Assembly: GCA_029204225.1 (NCBI GenBank)
Contig: CM055093.1
Coordinates: forward strand, 46,804,854 to 46,868,853
Origin: Diphasiastrum complanatum
Lineage: Eukaryota; Streptophyta; Lycopodiopsida; Lycopodiales; Lycopodiaceae
Length of the DNA stretch: 64,000 bases
Direction of reading: 5' to 3'
Position 1 is the stretch's first letter; each line of letters opens with the position of its first letter. Under the pieces are notes generated by a model. It saw nothing but the letters and a program-made list of their open reading frames with translations. It ran no database searches and had not been told where the DNA came from. A program made the position numbers and the translations under genes. Positions 43,472 through 54,548 of this stretch are shown one piece after another.

Positions 43472-44299
43472 ATGGCCGTCTCATCCTCTAATACTTTTGA
43501 TTCTGCGTTGCACGCCTTCCTCGTTGAATCCGGTGTTGGTAACTACATAGGTCACTATAAGACATATTTCAATATGTCTTTTGATATTGAGAGGTTTGGA
43601 TCAGAACATAAATCCTATTTTCCAGTGTTGTATAAAGAGTATTATGATAGTTTGAATCAGTCTATGTTGATAATGGATTATCTACGATTCATCCACTTTC
43701 ATGACCTAGTACTTGCCCAACCATCTTCAAAGCAAAGCCACAACCGACAATTCACGAAAATCGTGAGTGATTTTAAACGTGTGGTCCATTGTAACCAGCA
43801 CAATCGATCATGTCGTTTTTTGCAGGAAGGCATGGGCTTTGTGTTTTATCTTTCTGCTCTTATTCATGAGGAGGCAAAAACTTTGAGGCTTAGCATTGAG
43901 GGTGCCTCATCATCAACTGATTCTGTGATATCAGAGTCATCTATTGTTGATGACGCCTTGGGTGTTGACAAGGAGGCAAGATTGGCATCAATGTACGACC
44001 CAAGTGAGTCTCATGCATTGTCCATTTCTTCCTTATCTGACGTGAATCCATATGACAAAACCAAGACTCTCCTCGATTTGCCAGTGTATTACATGAATAG
44101 TGTCGCATACCTCTCACTGAATGATGTTGGAGATGTTCTTGATCTGAGGGAGGACAAAATATTATCAATTTTGTCTAGTTTCATCACAGAATTTGGGGAC
44201 TTCATAGATCTCGACGGTGATGATGATCTACGTGCTTCTATTGATTACAAAGATGGAGATGAATGGATGGATGGGACTGAAGCACAAATTAGTTGCTAG
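43472..44299 (+). CDS. G3: unrecognised acidic protein
   Basis: An uninterrupted 275-residue frame starts MAVSSSNTFDSALHAFLVES, about 20 bp after the shared upstream module, which supports this ATG. The first half is Tyr/Phe/His-rich and probably globular (YIGHYKTYFNMSFDIERF, then FKRVVHCNQHNRSCRFLQEG). The second half is Ser/Asp-rich and strongly acidic (FGDFIDLDGDDDL, DYKDGDEWMDG at the end). No signal peptide or membrane segment. No family recognised. It is head-to-head with G2 and convergent with G4, which ends only 17 bp away. It is the only island gene with no visible lesion. Confidence 0.65.
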   Translation: MAVSSSNTFDSALHAFLVESGVGNYIGHYKTYFNMSFDIERFGSEHKSYFPVLYKEYYDSLNQSMLIMDYLRFIHFHDLVLAQPSSKQSHNRQFTKIVSDFKRVVHCNQHNRSCRFLQEGMGFVFYLSALIHEEAKTLRLSIEGASSSTDSVISESSIVDDALGVDKEARLASMYDPSESHALSISSLSDVNPYDKTKTLLDLPVYYMNSVAYLSLNDVGDVLDLREDKILSILSSFITEFGDFIDLDGDDDLRASIDYKDGDEWMDGTEAQISC

Positions 44300-44316
44300 T
44301 ACTCAATAGAATAGAT

Positions 44317-45665
44317 TTAAACCTGGAAAGCTACCAACCGCCAAATATTATTTTCGGACTGCACACTAAAATCAAGACTCTTCGAGTTTATCGTATTGCT
44401 TAATGCTCCATTCATAATTGTAACACTAACCCTTTCCAGCTTTTGTCCCTTTATTACTTCTGATTCATCTAACTTGAGAACTAATATCAATTTTTCAACA
44501 CTTTCATTTGTGATTCCATAAAACTTTACAATAAATCTCAGTAAATGATTTAGATCTACAAACATATTGTTGGTAGAATCATATGACAAAGTGCTATGTT
44601 TTGAGTTATAAATTTCATTTATATGGTAAGAAATACCAATGATGTTTTGCAAACCCCTGTTTAACACATCCCTCTCTAATTTGATTTGAAAGGGCCGGGG
44701 AATAAGAAATTTTTTTATATGTACTTGTCCAAATGCCTCTTTGATAATTTTAAACATTGTGTCATATGCATCCCTGCTAATACCAGAATAGTCACATGCT
44801 CCTTGTATCAATTTTCGGTCAATGATCTTGCCGACTTCGCCCATAAGGGCCTCTACAATCTTGGACTTGATTCGAGAATATCGTTGATTTCCAAGTAGAC
44901 TCGTCGTTGACTTGGCTGTAAGTACTGCACTCAAAGACTTTCCAATCATGTCCTTGTCTTTCAGATTCTCATTAGTGACTAAAGCTGATCTGCAAAAGAA
45001 AAATAAGATTTAGAAAAAAAAACAATTCACAACCATTGAGTGCAAGATGAAACAAAACACAGGAATAGTTTAAAACATAATCTTACTTGAAAGCATATAT
45101 TCTTTTTTTTCGTTGACCCCCACTTGTTGAAAGCTCGTCAATACTTTTTAAAATTCCGTAATGTGTTTACTTCTACATTTATTTGACAATATGAGATACG
45201 CAATGTTTGTACAGTTAGTTTCATATTGTCAGTTTCTTGGTTAAGGTTTAATATAATATCTTGCAAACGAGAATTATCTATCTTCAAGATTTCATTCTCT
45301 TCTTTTGTTTGCAAAAAAATAGTTTCTTTTTCTCGGTAGTCAATAAGCAAACCATTCAACATATTTTCCAAACAATGGATTTTTTTCATTGAAGTACTAA
45401 TGCCATAACTTTTCAATCTTTCACAATAACCCAATAGACCATTGTGTCCTTCACACAAGAATAGTATGAGTTGTGTGACCGATCTAAAATTTGGATGTTG
45501 CATTGAGCTTGGATCGATTGGATACAAACTTCCATCAACCCATAGATCACAATGTTTCCTGTCTTCCGTCCTTAGGTGAGCTGGTAAGGTGGATCCTTTC
45601 AGATTTTTTCTCGACAGTGGAGCATATTCTGTGGGAAGATCAATATGGAGATGATATTTAGACAT
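44317..45665 (-). pseudogene. G4: unrecognised two-exon gene with coiled coil
   Basis: Starts MSKYHLHIDLPTEYAPLSRK at 45665. The first exon has a folded-looking N-terminus (about 1-105) and a coiled coil (REKETIFLQTKEENEILKID onward, to about 170). After a frame break near 45145-45165 it continues SIDELSTSGGQRKKRIYAF to a GTAAGA donor at about 45084. The acceptor TTTTGCAG (about 44986) joins in phase to KSALVTNENLKDKDMIGKSL, and exon 2 stays open to 44317 (about 220 residues; ESEVIKGQKLERVSVTIMNG near the end). The in-phase splice shows a real gene origin. Function unknown; I could not place it in a family. One frame break, real or an assembly error, interrupts it. Confidence 0.55.
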
Positions 45666-46379
45666 CTTAATAATCGATAGATTAATCTAGTAGAAAACCA
45701 ACTTGTTATATATCTTGCAAGCTATTAAAACTCGTCTTAATTTTTTAAAAAAAAAAATTTAATTGGAAAAGTTTGAAATGACTTTGGTGCTCTTTCTGAT
45801 TCATCACACTCCATGTTTCTTGCTTTATATGCAAAATCAAAGCTTTGTAGTTATGAGCAAAATAAGCAAAATATTTTTTCAATATATGTGTGTTGAAATT
45901 GCAAATTTTTTAATTGCAAAAGTTTGAAATAACCTTGCCGCTCCATTTGATCCAACACACTCCGTATTTTCAGAATTGCAAAAATTTAGATTCACGTTGG
46001 TGCTCATTGTGATCCAAAATATTCAAAGTTTCTTGCCATGATTTTCAGATCGATAGGACTGTTTTCCACTGATGTGAACGCTTTGAGTAGATGGAAAGAA
46101 AACTTTGATGTGCAATATGATTTGCATTTACATGAGAAGTTATGTTAGTTAATGGTAGCAAATAGAATCTTGAAGTATGGACCCCACGCGTTGCGGCTAC
46201 CCAACTTCCAGTTAACTACATACGTTATTAGTGAGGTCAAGTCATCGGAGTTGTGCGGGCAAACCAAAAACTCGGTTGGAGTTTTAAAATCCGACGATTT
46301 TCTCTCTCTTACATGGCATTTCTTAGACAGCCCTTTTGGGCCTTGGAACTCCTCTAATGGCAGACTACCCCACAAATTA
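45666..46379. other. AT-rich flank between G4 and gypsy fragment D
   Basis: AT-rich with a poly-A run at about 45748-45760 and a recurring GAAATxACxTTGxxGCTC-like phrase (about 45775, 45928, 45990), suggesting old local duplications. From about 46040 an open plus-strand frame (FSTDVNALSRWKENFDVQYD) may be the upstream end of the gypsy fragment. No gene is called. The phrase spacing may reflect the 5' region of G4. Confidence 0.4.
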
Positions 46380-47318
46380 TAGTGTCGAGGTCATGCCAGC
46401 CTTTTCGCCAGGACCACAGGATCAGGGACAAGATGATTTGGGCACGGGTCAGCTGCCAGAAGGAGAGACAACCGTAACTCAAGAAACCGAAACATGGCCA
46501 TCCACTTCAACGGTCGTACCACTGTTTCAAAGACCAGTCACCATCACGGAGGAAATCTAAAAATTCTTACAACAACATCTGTATGAGTCCGCGAGGGGTG
46601 GCTGGGTGATCAAGTTTAGAACTTCAAAGATTGAAGCTGACAAGAAAGTGGATAAGCTACTCGCATTGGGTGAGCAACCACCATGGTGCAGATTGTTTTT
46701 GAGAAACGTACTCCACTCAATTAGGAGTTATGTTGCGAGCCCACGCCAGAGCCCATGGTGGATCCATACTATGTTATAATGCCGAGAATGAATAAATGGA
46801 AGGACTTTGGTGTGCCAATGGATAAAATCAGCATCCATACACCAAATTGGCCTATAACTCACCAGCCATACAACTGGAATATCTTAGTTGATTTCAATCG
46901 GGCCCTGCAAAATCAATCCCGAGAACACATGTTTTCACCAGATCTGACGGTTAGGCAGTCCGCCTTATTTGCAAAAGATTTGGCATTGTTGGCGTCAGTT
47001 CAAGCACGATGGGACAATTGTTTACTAGCCCTCTGCTTTGATCCGAATCTTTTAATGGCATTCGACAAAGTTCAAGATCAATTGCCGAGGCTTTACTACC
47101 ATGCTGTGATGCTGGGTAGATCATGGGAGTATTCCTTGGACAACATCAAAGTGGTTGTCAGGAGCGAATAAGTGTTTTTTTCGGCACAATATTGACTTAA
47201 ATACGATGCAACTGGAATTCATGGAAAATATTCATTACCACCTAATCAAGGTAACCAAAGCCCAAAATAAATCTCGAGAGGTGTCATGGGACCGCCACCA
47301 ATTTTGGTGGAGGGATAC
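46380..47318 (+). pseudogene. gypsy post-pol ORF C-terminus, copy D, with PPT
   Basis: Plus-strand counterpart of 1261-2310. It includes WVIKFRTSKIEADKKVDKL, FLRNVLHSIRSYVASPR, VDPYYVIMPRMNKWKDFG, and RLYYHAVMLGRSWEYSL. Stops at 46557 and near 46770 and a frame change near 47165 break it. It ends in a polypurine-like tract GGTGGAGGGATAC next to the LTR start at 47319. It is less degenerate than copy A in places, with 138 residues open in one stretch. No pol upstream, so only the 3' end of an element remains. Confidence 0.68.
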
Positions 47319-47990
47319 TATTGGAGGGTTTGCAGATACCAAGGCAACCCTAACTCTAGTTAATAAGTGAGAGGGGTTTGGCACCCCCTGCGTGTGTAAG
47401 TCCAACCCGATGATCACATAGTTATTTGATTAATTAGAATTTAATAAAAGGACTTTAGGCCTTTTTGTGGGGCTTTTAATGTCGCAAGGCCTAATAGTCA
47501 AGTTAGTTATTAAAAAGGGCTCAGTTCCCAAAAAAAATTCGAATTTCAAATAATAAGGGAGATGGAGATTGGCCAATAGGATTTGAGACCAAAGCCCTAA
47601 AATCTACTATATATAGTGGTGGATTCGAGGTATTTTGTACATTCACTCTTCATTTTAGTAAAGCAGGTGGATCCTCTTTCAAATAGATATGGAATGTCCT
47701 TGCTCTTCTTTTTTCTTTCTCCATCTCTCATGTTTTCTTTGGATTTGCTAATTGTTGGATTTGATGCTTGTTGGAGTTTATCTTTACTATACTTTTTGTG
47801 AGAGAGAAAGAGAGAGAGAGAGAGAGAAGAGTAAGATCTATCATTGCTTGAGTAATGTTAATGGATGTAGTGTTAATTGCTAGTGTTAAAGGATCGTAGT
47901 GTTAATGGTTAGTATTAGATGTGGATCATAAGCATTTTCTTGATTATGAATATGCTATCGCTCTCAAAAAACAAATCTTCTTGTGACGAC
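47319..47990 (+). repeat. 3' LTR of gypsy fragment D
   Basis: Begins TATTGGAGGGTTTGC after the PPT (TGTTGGAGGG in copy A), continues through AGTCCAACCCGATGATC, a TATA box (CTATATATAG near 47606), a (GA)n tract at about 47802-47830 and GTTAGTATTAGATGTGG. All blocks are collinear with the complement of 560-1240. The right edge is approximate; similarity to copy A fades at about 47990. Confidence 0.65.
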
Positions 47991-49639
47991 GTGGGTGTAA
48001 ATTTAAGAGATATGTTCCTCAAAGAGCTGCTCATTGAAATCTTAGGCCCATGGGGAGATGCTCTTACCTTCCTTGTATTAATCTCATGTTGAAAATTGAA
48101 ACCACCCTTATAACGACAACACTTATAGCATGTTGCCATGGTCCATAGAATGAAATCGGAACCATGGAGCATTCTAGAGAAAAGTTTCACATCATTTTAC
48201 TTCCACCATGTGTGCCCAAGAAAAATAGGGACTTGCATGCCCGTGTTTGGGAAAATCTTGGACCCACAAAAAATCATGGAGAGAATGCGACCCGGGACCT
48301 CTGCCTTGGAAAAATCGGGACTCATGCAACCGTGCCCATGAAATTACAGGACCCACAAAAAATCGTCGGTACAACGCTAGTTGGGACCTCTGCCCCTCAG
48401 CCCAATATGTCCTCTCGGTCCATGTGTCGCGCGCCCATCAATTCGCTCGTTACTCCTGTCCCCACATAAACGAGCGGGCCAAGGGGAAAGAAGAGTTATT
48501 CTTTTTTTCTTTTTTTTTTGCAACATCTTAAGCAACTAGTGGTCGGTTATTACAACATATATACAACTAGCAACGCTAGAGCGATGCCATGTGACCTAAA
48601 ATGTCACGTCGCAGCATTTGGGAATCGAACATGTGCCTATCTAGTCGCAGTAAACTACACCGGACTCTGATTGACAAGACTTACTCTTAAGGTCTTCCAA
48701 TGCATAGAAGAGGTCTGCCTTTTAGGGTTAGGGTTGAGGTTAGCTTAGGATAGGGTCTGGAGACCTGTATCTGAAAGTCTTCCAATGCATAGGACATGTT
48801 CAGGCCTTAGGGTTAGGGCTAAGGCTATGGTTAGGGTATGTAGAACTACTCTTAAGATCTTCAAAAGCACGGGACAGGTCCACCTCTTAGGGCTAGGGTT
48901 AGGGTAGGACTAGCCACTTTATTACATCGTGACGTTTCCGTGCAGTTGGTGTACCATGGTCCCGTCTGCGTTTTAGTCATTATTTTTGTTTCCTAGGGGC
49001 ACGAAGTTATCTAAAGCTCATGACCGTTGGATTCATGTGTTATTGCCACCTCTAGATCTTAGTCGTCGAAAACAAGCCAAATGGGTACATCGCAGGAATC
49101 CGAGCGGTGGGGCGTGAAAAATATAGTGTCATTAAGGACCAACCCAATCTGTCTGCTGGTGGCAGCATTACTGGCGCAGGTTTACTCGCATATCAGAGGC
49201 ACTGTAGGAGTCAAGCACAACCGTTGGATATTCCTGTAAATGCTCAGATCTTGACACGTTTCTACCTCCGATGGAGTCCAAGTGGCAGTATGCCACTTGG
49301 CAGCGATCTAACTGGCTCCGCTGAGTGTGTCGAAGGCACAGTTTCCGTGGATGGAGCCGGGCGAGGCGACATTGGTCCTACTCTAATGTAGGCCTGCATT
49401 TTGAAGTTTTATCGGCCCTTCAAAGTCGATTTTCCCTGCATTGAGATGCATTTTGAGTTTGACCTTTTTCAACTGAAAGGCGGTTGATGAGTGAAATCCT
49501 TCAAAACACCCTTCAACTTGAGTGAAGTCGTTAGTATTGAAGGTCGCTTCTGTTTTGCACCTTTCACTAGGAAAGTACAGGTGCCCTTCAAAACAAAGGC
49601 CTGGGTTTTGTTTGCGAGGAATAAAATAGCAGAAGAATC
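47991..49639. other. gene-poor stretch
   Basis: No supported gene. GGACCCACAAAAAATC occurs at about 48260 and 48349, an 89-bp two-copy repeat. A poly-T run lies at 48499-48520. The telomere-like minisatellite is listed separately. The stretch from about 49090 is GC-richer with open frames lacking protein-like features. Confidence 0.45.
48682..48911. repeat. telomere-like minisatellite
   Basis: About three degenerate units of roughly 80 bp. Each contains TCTTCCAATGCATAG (or CTTCAAAAGCACGG) followed 15-20 bp later by TTAGGGTTAGGG-like sequence. TTAGGGTTAGGGTTGAGG at about 48721, TTAGGGTTAGGGCTAAGG and TAGGGCTAGGGTTAGGG are the telomeric cores. This is an interstitial, complex telomere-like repeat, not a plain telomere. 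Confidence 0.75.
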
Positions 49640-50545
49640 AAACAAGAGTGAAGTAGAGATGGAGATGGAGATGGAGATGGAGGAGTGTTATGATGTGGGT
49701 TTTGATTTGTTGGTGAAGAAAATGAAAATGGGTGATGATTCTGTCTTGCTCAGCTACAATAATTCCTCCTCTTAGGATTCTCAGAGATGCTGTGCTGCTG
49801 AAGAACTCAGTTAGAGATGGAGGATTGTCATACTGATGTTGGTTTTGATGTGGGTAGTGAAGTAAAAGGGTGAGATATGTTTCTTGCTCAGCTACAATAG
49901 GGATGATAATTATTCCTCTTAGGATTCTCTGAGATGCCGTACTCTGAAGAAAGTGGTTAGAGATGGGGGATTGCTTTGATGTTGGTTTTGATAGACGGAG
50001 GATTGTTATGATTTGGTTTTGATGTGGTTGTGAAGAAAATGGCTGATGATTCTATCAGCTACACTAGGGATGATAGTACGTCCTCTTAGGATTCTCAGAG
50101 ATGCTGAAGAAAGTAGTTAGAGATGGGTGGGTTTGTTATGATGTTGGTTTTGATGCGGTGACAAAAAACGGCTGAGAATTCTGTCTTGCTCAGCTACATT
50201 AGGGATGATAGTACGGCCTCCTAGGATTCTCAGAGATGCGGAAGAAAGTAGTGGGAGCTGGAGAATTACTATGATTTGGTCTTGATGTGGTGGTGAAGAA
50301 AATGGCTGATAATTCTGTCTTGCTCAGCTACATCAGGGATGATAGTATGTTCTCCTAAGATTCTGATCAGATCGAAGATGCTGAAGAAAGCAGCTAGAGA
50401 TGGAGCATTGCTATGATTTGGTTCTGATGTGGTGGTAAAGAAAATGGCTGAGAATTCTGTCTTGTTAAGATACATTAGGGATGATACTACGTCCAGCTCT
50501 AGGATTCTCAGAGATGCTGAAAAAAGCGGTTGATCTGAGAAAATG
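49640..50545. repeat. tandem array of about 130-150-bp units upstream of the glycosyltransferase gene
   Basis: Roughly six to seven diverged units, each with GATTCTCAGAGATGCTGAAG, then AGAGATGGAGGATTG, TATGATTTGGTTTTGATG, GAAAATGGCTGA, and TTCTGTCTTGCTCAGCTAC. GATTCT anchors lie at about 49778, 49922, 50091, 50225, 50356 and 50504. The first unit is part of an open frame (YDVGFDLLVKKMKMGDDSVL); later units carry frame changes, as if a coding or leader segment had been multiplied and then decayed. Confidence 0.8.
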
Positions 50546-51189
50546 ACACAGCGTCTGCTTTGGTTGCTTTATGTAATTCATATTGTAGCCCTGAATGCGA
50601 AGAGGGAGAGAAAGTGAGTGTGTGTGTGAGAGAGAGGAAGTGTATACAGTATTGGGTAGTCCCATTCCTGTTGTGCAACTGCAAACTGCAAAGACAAGCT
50701 GTACATTTGGTTTACAACATAGATCTGCATTTATATCAATCTGGCATGCAAGCTAGTCGTACAAAATCACATGCCTTAGATGAGATTTCTTCATGAAAGT
50801 TTAACCCAAGTCAACTTCACGAGCAATTTCTCCAGTCTCCAGCTCGTTCTCGTGTACTTTTCGCTGGCATTGGATGCAATACATGTGCATTTGTGATGGG
50901 AAGAACTCCAGCAAGTCGCAACGTTCTTAAATTGAACATAGGATGAGATGACAGAACTGCCACCATATGGGATGACGATCCGTGTCACTGCATGGAGTTT
51001 GTTTTACATGTTAAACAGCTGTTTTGCTTTGTAGGGTGCGATCAGTACGATCGTCCTTTAAAATATTGCAGCTGACACCGGATTTCCTTCATTGCTCAGT
51101 AGTCCTTAGACGTGTGATCACCAGCAGGATGTTTTTTCATAGATAATACAGATAGATTGCATCTTGCCACCGTAGGAGACTAATAAGCC
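50546..51189. other. 5' region of the glycosyltransferase gene
   Basis: No competing gene is supported. The stretch presumably holds the promoter and 5' UTR, but no clear TATA box stands out close to the ATG. A GT-rich tract (GTGTGTGTGAGAGAG) is near 50618. Confidence 0.35.
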
Positions 51190-52250
51190 ATGGGTAAAGC
51201 TCTCCGCATTGGCGTGGATCAAACTGAGGCCGGTGCGTTGTGGGATAGCATCAAATCCAAAGCCGGTCACCGCAATATGACAGCAGGCCTGACATGCCTC
51301 CAGTTTATCTTCGCCATCTACGCTACATTCTTGCTCTACTTCCTCAGCCCATCTCTCGATCTCTCCACAGGCAGCGCTGGCATCACCTGGGCGTCTCAGA
51401 TTGCCAGGCAATGGCAGAATCTTCTCCTCACAAGCTCCTCCAAGGATCACCCCCTCGTGGCCATGGTGACCAATGATACGGTTTGCGAGTTCGAAGAGAT
51501 TGATTTCGAAGAGCAAAAGAGTAACGATACCAGAATCATTGGGATGAAAACAGATCTCTACAATGAAATTCTCCACTTCCAGCAAAGGACGAGAGGATGT
51601 GAAACTCTACCTGAACTAATGAGTTTGTCCTCCACCTCCACGCATCACACCAAGATCACAGTCATCCTCAATCACTACAAGCGTAAGACATTGTGTGCTC
51701 AGCTTGATGCTTTGCTTCAACAGACACTTCCCTTCTACAATCTGTGGGTGCTTGCCTTCAGCAGCCCAGTGGAGAATAGCGTTCGCCAAATCGTAAAAAC
51801 CTACAATGATTCCAGAATCCACTTTGTTGGATCCACCTACAATTTCAAGTACTATGGCAAATTCCAGATGGCGCTGCAGGCTGGGGGAGCAGACTATGTG
51901 TACTTCCTGGATGATGACATGATTCCTGGTAGAAAGATGCTTCAGATTTTGGCGCATGCAGCTGGGACGGAGAAGTATCACAATGCCGTGTTGGGCAGCG
52001 TAGGGAGGGTATTGCCTTTCAGGCAGAGGGATTTCAGCTTCCCTAGCTATCACAAACTTGGATCAAAGGAAGCTGGAATCTACTTGCCTGATCCTGCTTA
52101 TGGCATTATCGTGGATAGAGCTGTGCAGGTGGATTTTCTGTCTAGTGGTTGGTTCATGTCAGCTGAGCATGTGAAGACGATGTTCATTGAGACTCCCTTC
52201 ACTTTTGAGACAGGAGAAGATCTGCACCTGAGGTGAGATATGTACATTTT

Positions 52251-52309
<59 letters not shown>

Positions 52310-54548
52310 ATTATACTATTCAATAGCGCTGTGATTCTGAAACGGTTGATGGATATGGATGCAGCTACCAGCTACAGAAGTACAGGGATGCCGGCTCCTT
52401 TGTCATCCCAGCGGATCGCAACGACAAAGACACATGGGTTGACAGTCATCACAATCTTGCATATATCTCTGAAACAACAATCAACCATAGGAACATAGTA
52501 GAAATCCGTGATGATCAATGGTGGAGGGCATTCTCGAGGGGGTATGTCACGCAGTGGGCTTCCATGTATCCCCAGCAAAGTGATGTCTTCTTCTATGCCC
52601 ACTCGCTGGGAGAGGTATTGGATCTCGCACCACTCATTCTCCGCTTCCGATCTACCTATGCCAAGAAAGCCTTTGTTGTGGTGTCAGGAGGATCGTACTG
52701 CCCATGTGAAGATGCTGCACTCATGCTTGGCTGGAAGCCCAGCTCCTGCCACGATCGCAGATTCAAGATCTTTGATCTCGAACTGGGTGCGGTGGCAAGA
52801 TCTGGAAATTCTCATGTGCCAATAATTTCTGAAATTGTGGCGAGCATGAAAGGGTTGATCAAAATCCACTCACCAGCATTAATTATCACCGTTGCAAATG
52901 TAGCTGCTACTGTGCATGATGCTCTAGATATGGCTTGCAGACATGGAAACGTCACGCTAGTGCAAATTCCTCGGACAGCCATTCAGCACGCTCTATGGAT
53001 GGCAGATATCAAGACTCCAGCTCTAAGACGTACTTCCTCTTGACCATTGACTAGCTGATGTGCAACCTAGCTTCTATGTTGCTTGTTTTAGTTCATTGAT
53101 TGATTGCCTAGTTTTTACATCTCTTGTTCAGTCAATTGATTGATGGCATATCACCTTAACTGACTGATGGCTACTTTCCCATTGGTTTAGATGGGTCGGC
53201 TGCTTGCATACTAAAATTTCCTTATAATGCTTGTTTTTCTAGTTGTCAATTCTTGCCAATATGTCATTGATGTTTTGCTTGGATCAGTGCGCTTGCCTAA
53301 GCAAGCTATTGCCTGCTTATCTGATGGAGCACTTGCCTGTGGACTTCGTCACTGAAAAAACTATAAGTTCCTGGCTTGAATGCGTGACGAGCTGTAAAAT
53401 GGAGCTCAATTTGAGAAGTGTCAAAATGGAGCTGTGTTTATATTGGCACATTTCAGAATCAGTCTTAAGAGGATATAAGAAGCATAATATCCACATCTGC
53501 AGCAATTACCTTAACATGCTTCCCTCTTTTTGCAGAATGGAGCAAGATGAGAATTTCGGTGAACATCATTACCCAAAACAGGCCACAATCTCTACAGAGA
53601 CTTCTGAATTCATTACTTAATGCTCATTACTTGGGAGACGTGATCGAACTGTCCTTCAATATGGATAACCAAGTTGATGCAAAAACACTACAGATGGTCG
53701 ACAATCTCAACTGGACTCATGGGAAAAAGATACTACGCCGTCGCATTGTGCAGGCTGGCTTGATCCGAGCTGTGAGTGAAAGTTGGTATCCAGCAACAGA
53801 TGATGACTTCGGCTTGCTGCTTGAAGATGACATTGAGGTCTCTTCTTTTTACTACATGTGGCTGAAATATGCACTTCTGGCCTATCATTATGATGCAGCA
53901 ATTCCAGAACTAAGTGCTATATCTCTATACAGTCCACGTTTAGTAGAAGTAGTAAAGGAGAGGCCCAGATGGAATGCAACAGACTTCTTCAAGTCAATTC
54001 ACCCTAACATTCCCTATTTGCATCAACTGCCATGTAGCTGGGGTGCACTATTTTTCCCCAAACACTGGCGTGAATTTTATAAATATATGGGTATGAGATA
54101 CACTGCAAATGCTAAAGAGAATTCTGTGCAGATTCCAAGATCTAGAACAAATGGCTGGCAAGCATCCTGGAAAAAATTCCTAGTAGACATGATGTACTTG
54201 CGGGGTTATGTAACTTTGTACCCCAATTTTCCAAATCAGACTAGCTTCTCAACCAATCACATGGAGCCTGGAGCTCATATTAATGCCTCAGACAACTCTC
54301 TTACTCACAAAACAGAAGATTTTACTGTTCCTCTTCTGCAGGAAGATTTTTGGAAGCTGCTACCACAACAGAAGTTGCCACCTGCCTCTAAATTGCCTGT
54401 TCTGAATCTTTTCAATCAGGCCATAAGTCTTAGGGGACTCAAAGCTGCAGGCTCCAAGCTGCTTCAAGATGTGCTCTCATGCAATCAGACACAGACCGTC
54501 AGAGTTGACCACATAACTGGAGAACCCATTGCATGCAGTGCATTCTAG
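51190..54548 (+). CDS. type II membrane protein with two GT-A-like glycosyltransferase domains
   Basis: Three exons: 51190-52232, 52365-53029, 53536-54548. Introns are GT-AG and both junctions restore the frame (Ser at the first, Gln at the second), giving about 906 residues. A single membrane segment lies at about 32-53 after a short basic N-terminus, suggesting a Golgi type II enzyme. Domain 1 (about 155-350) has ITVILNHYKR, the metal-binding YFLDDDM at 228-234 and GEDLHLSYQL, the late catalytic region of GT2-like enzymes, split by intron 1. The middle (350-570) is Rossmann-like. Domain 2 starts WSKMRISVNIITQNRPQSLQ and has a second acidic motif LLLEDDIEV near 664. Donor and acceptor sugars are unknown. 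No lesion is visible. Confidence 0.88.
52255..52303. repeat. (GA)n microsatellite in intron 1
   Basis: About 24 uninterrupted GA dinucleotides within the first intron of the glycosyltransferase gene, 20 bp after the donor site. It is probably length-variable and takes up a large share of the 132-bp intron. Confidence 0.95.

Noticed and set aside
36780-45665. Maverick/Polinton-like or endogenous large-virus origin of the island
   Set aside because: A C48-like protease and a histone occur in such elements, but no polymerase, packaging ATPase, capsid or integrase is visible and the genes carry introns. Kept only as an untested possibility.
48682-48911. True telomere or chromosome end
   Set aside because: Repeats are degenerate, interrupted by other sequence and flanked by kilobases of ordinary DNA on both sides, so this is interstitial only.
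51118-52053. Antisense open frames of 145-155 codons in glycosyltransferase exon 1
   Set aside because: They are mirror frames of a well-supported coding exon with conserved motifs and clean splice sites on the plus strand.
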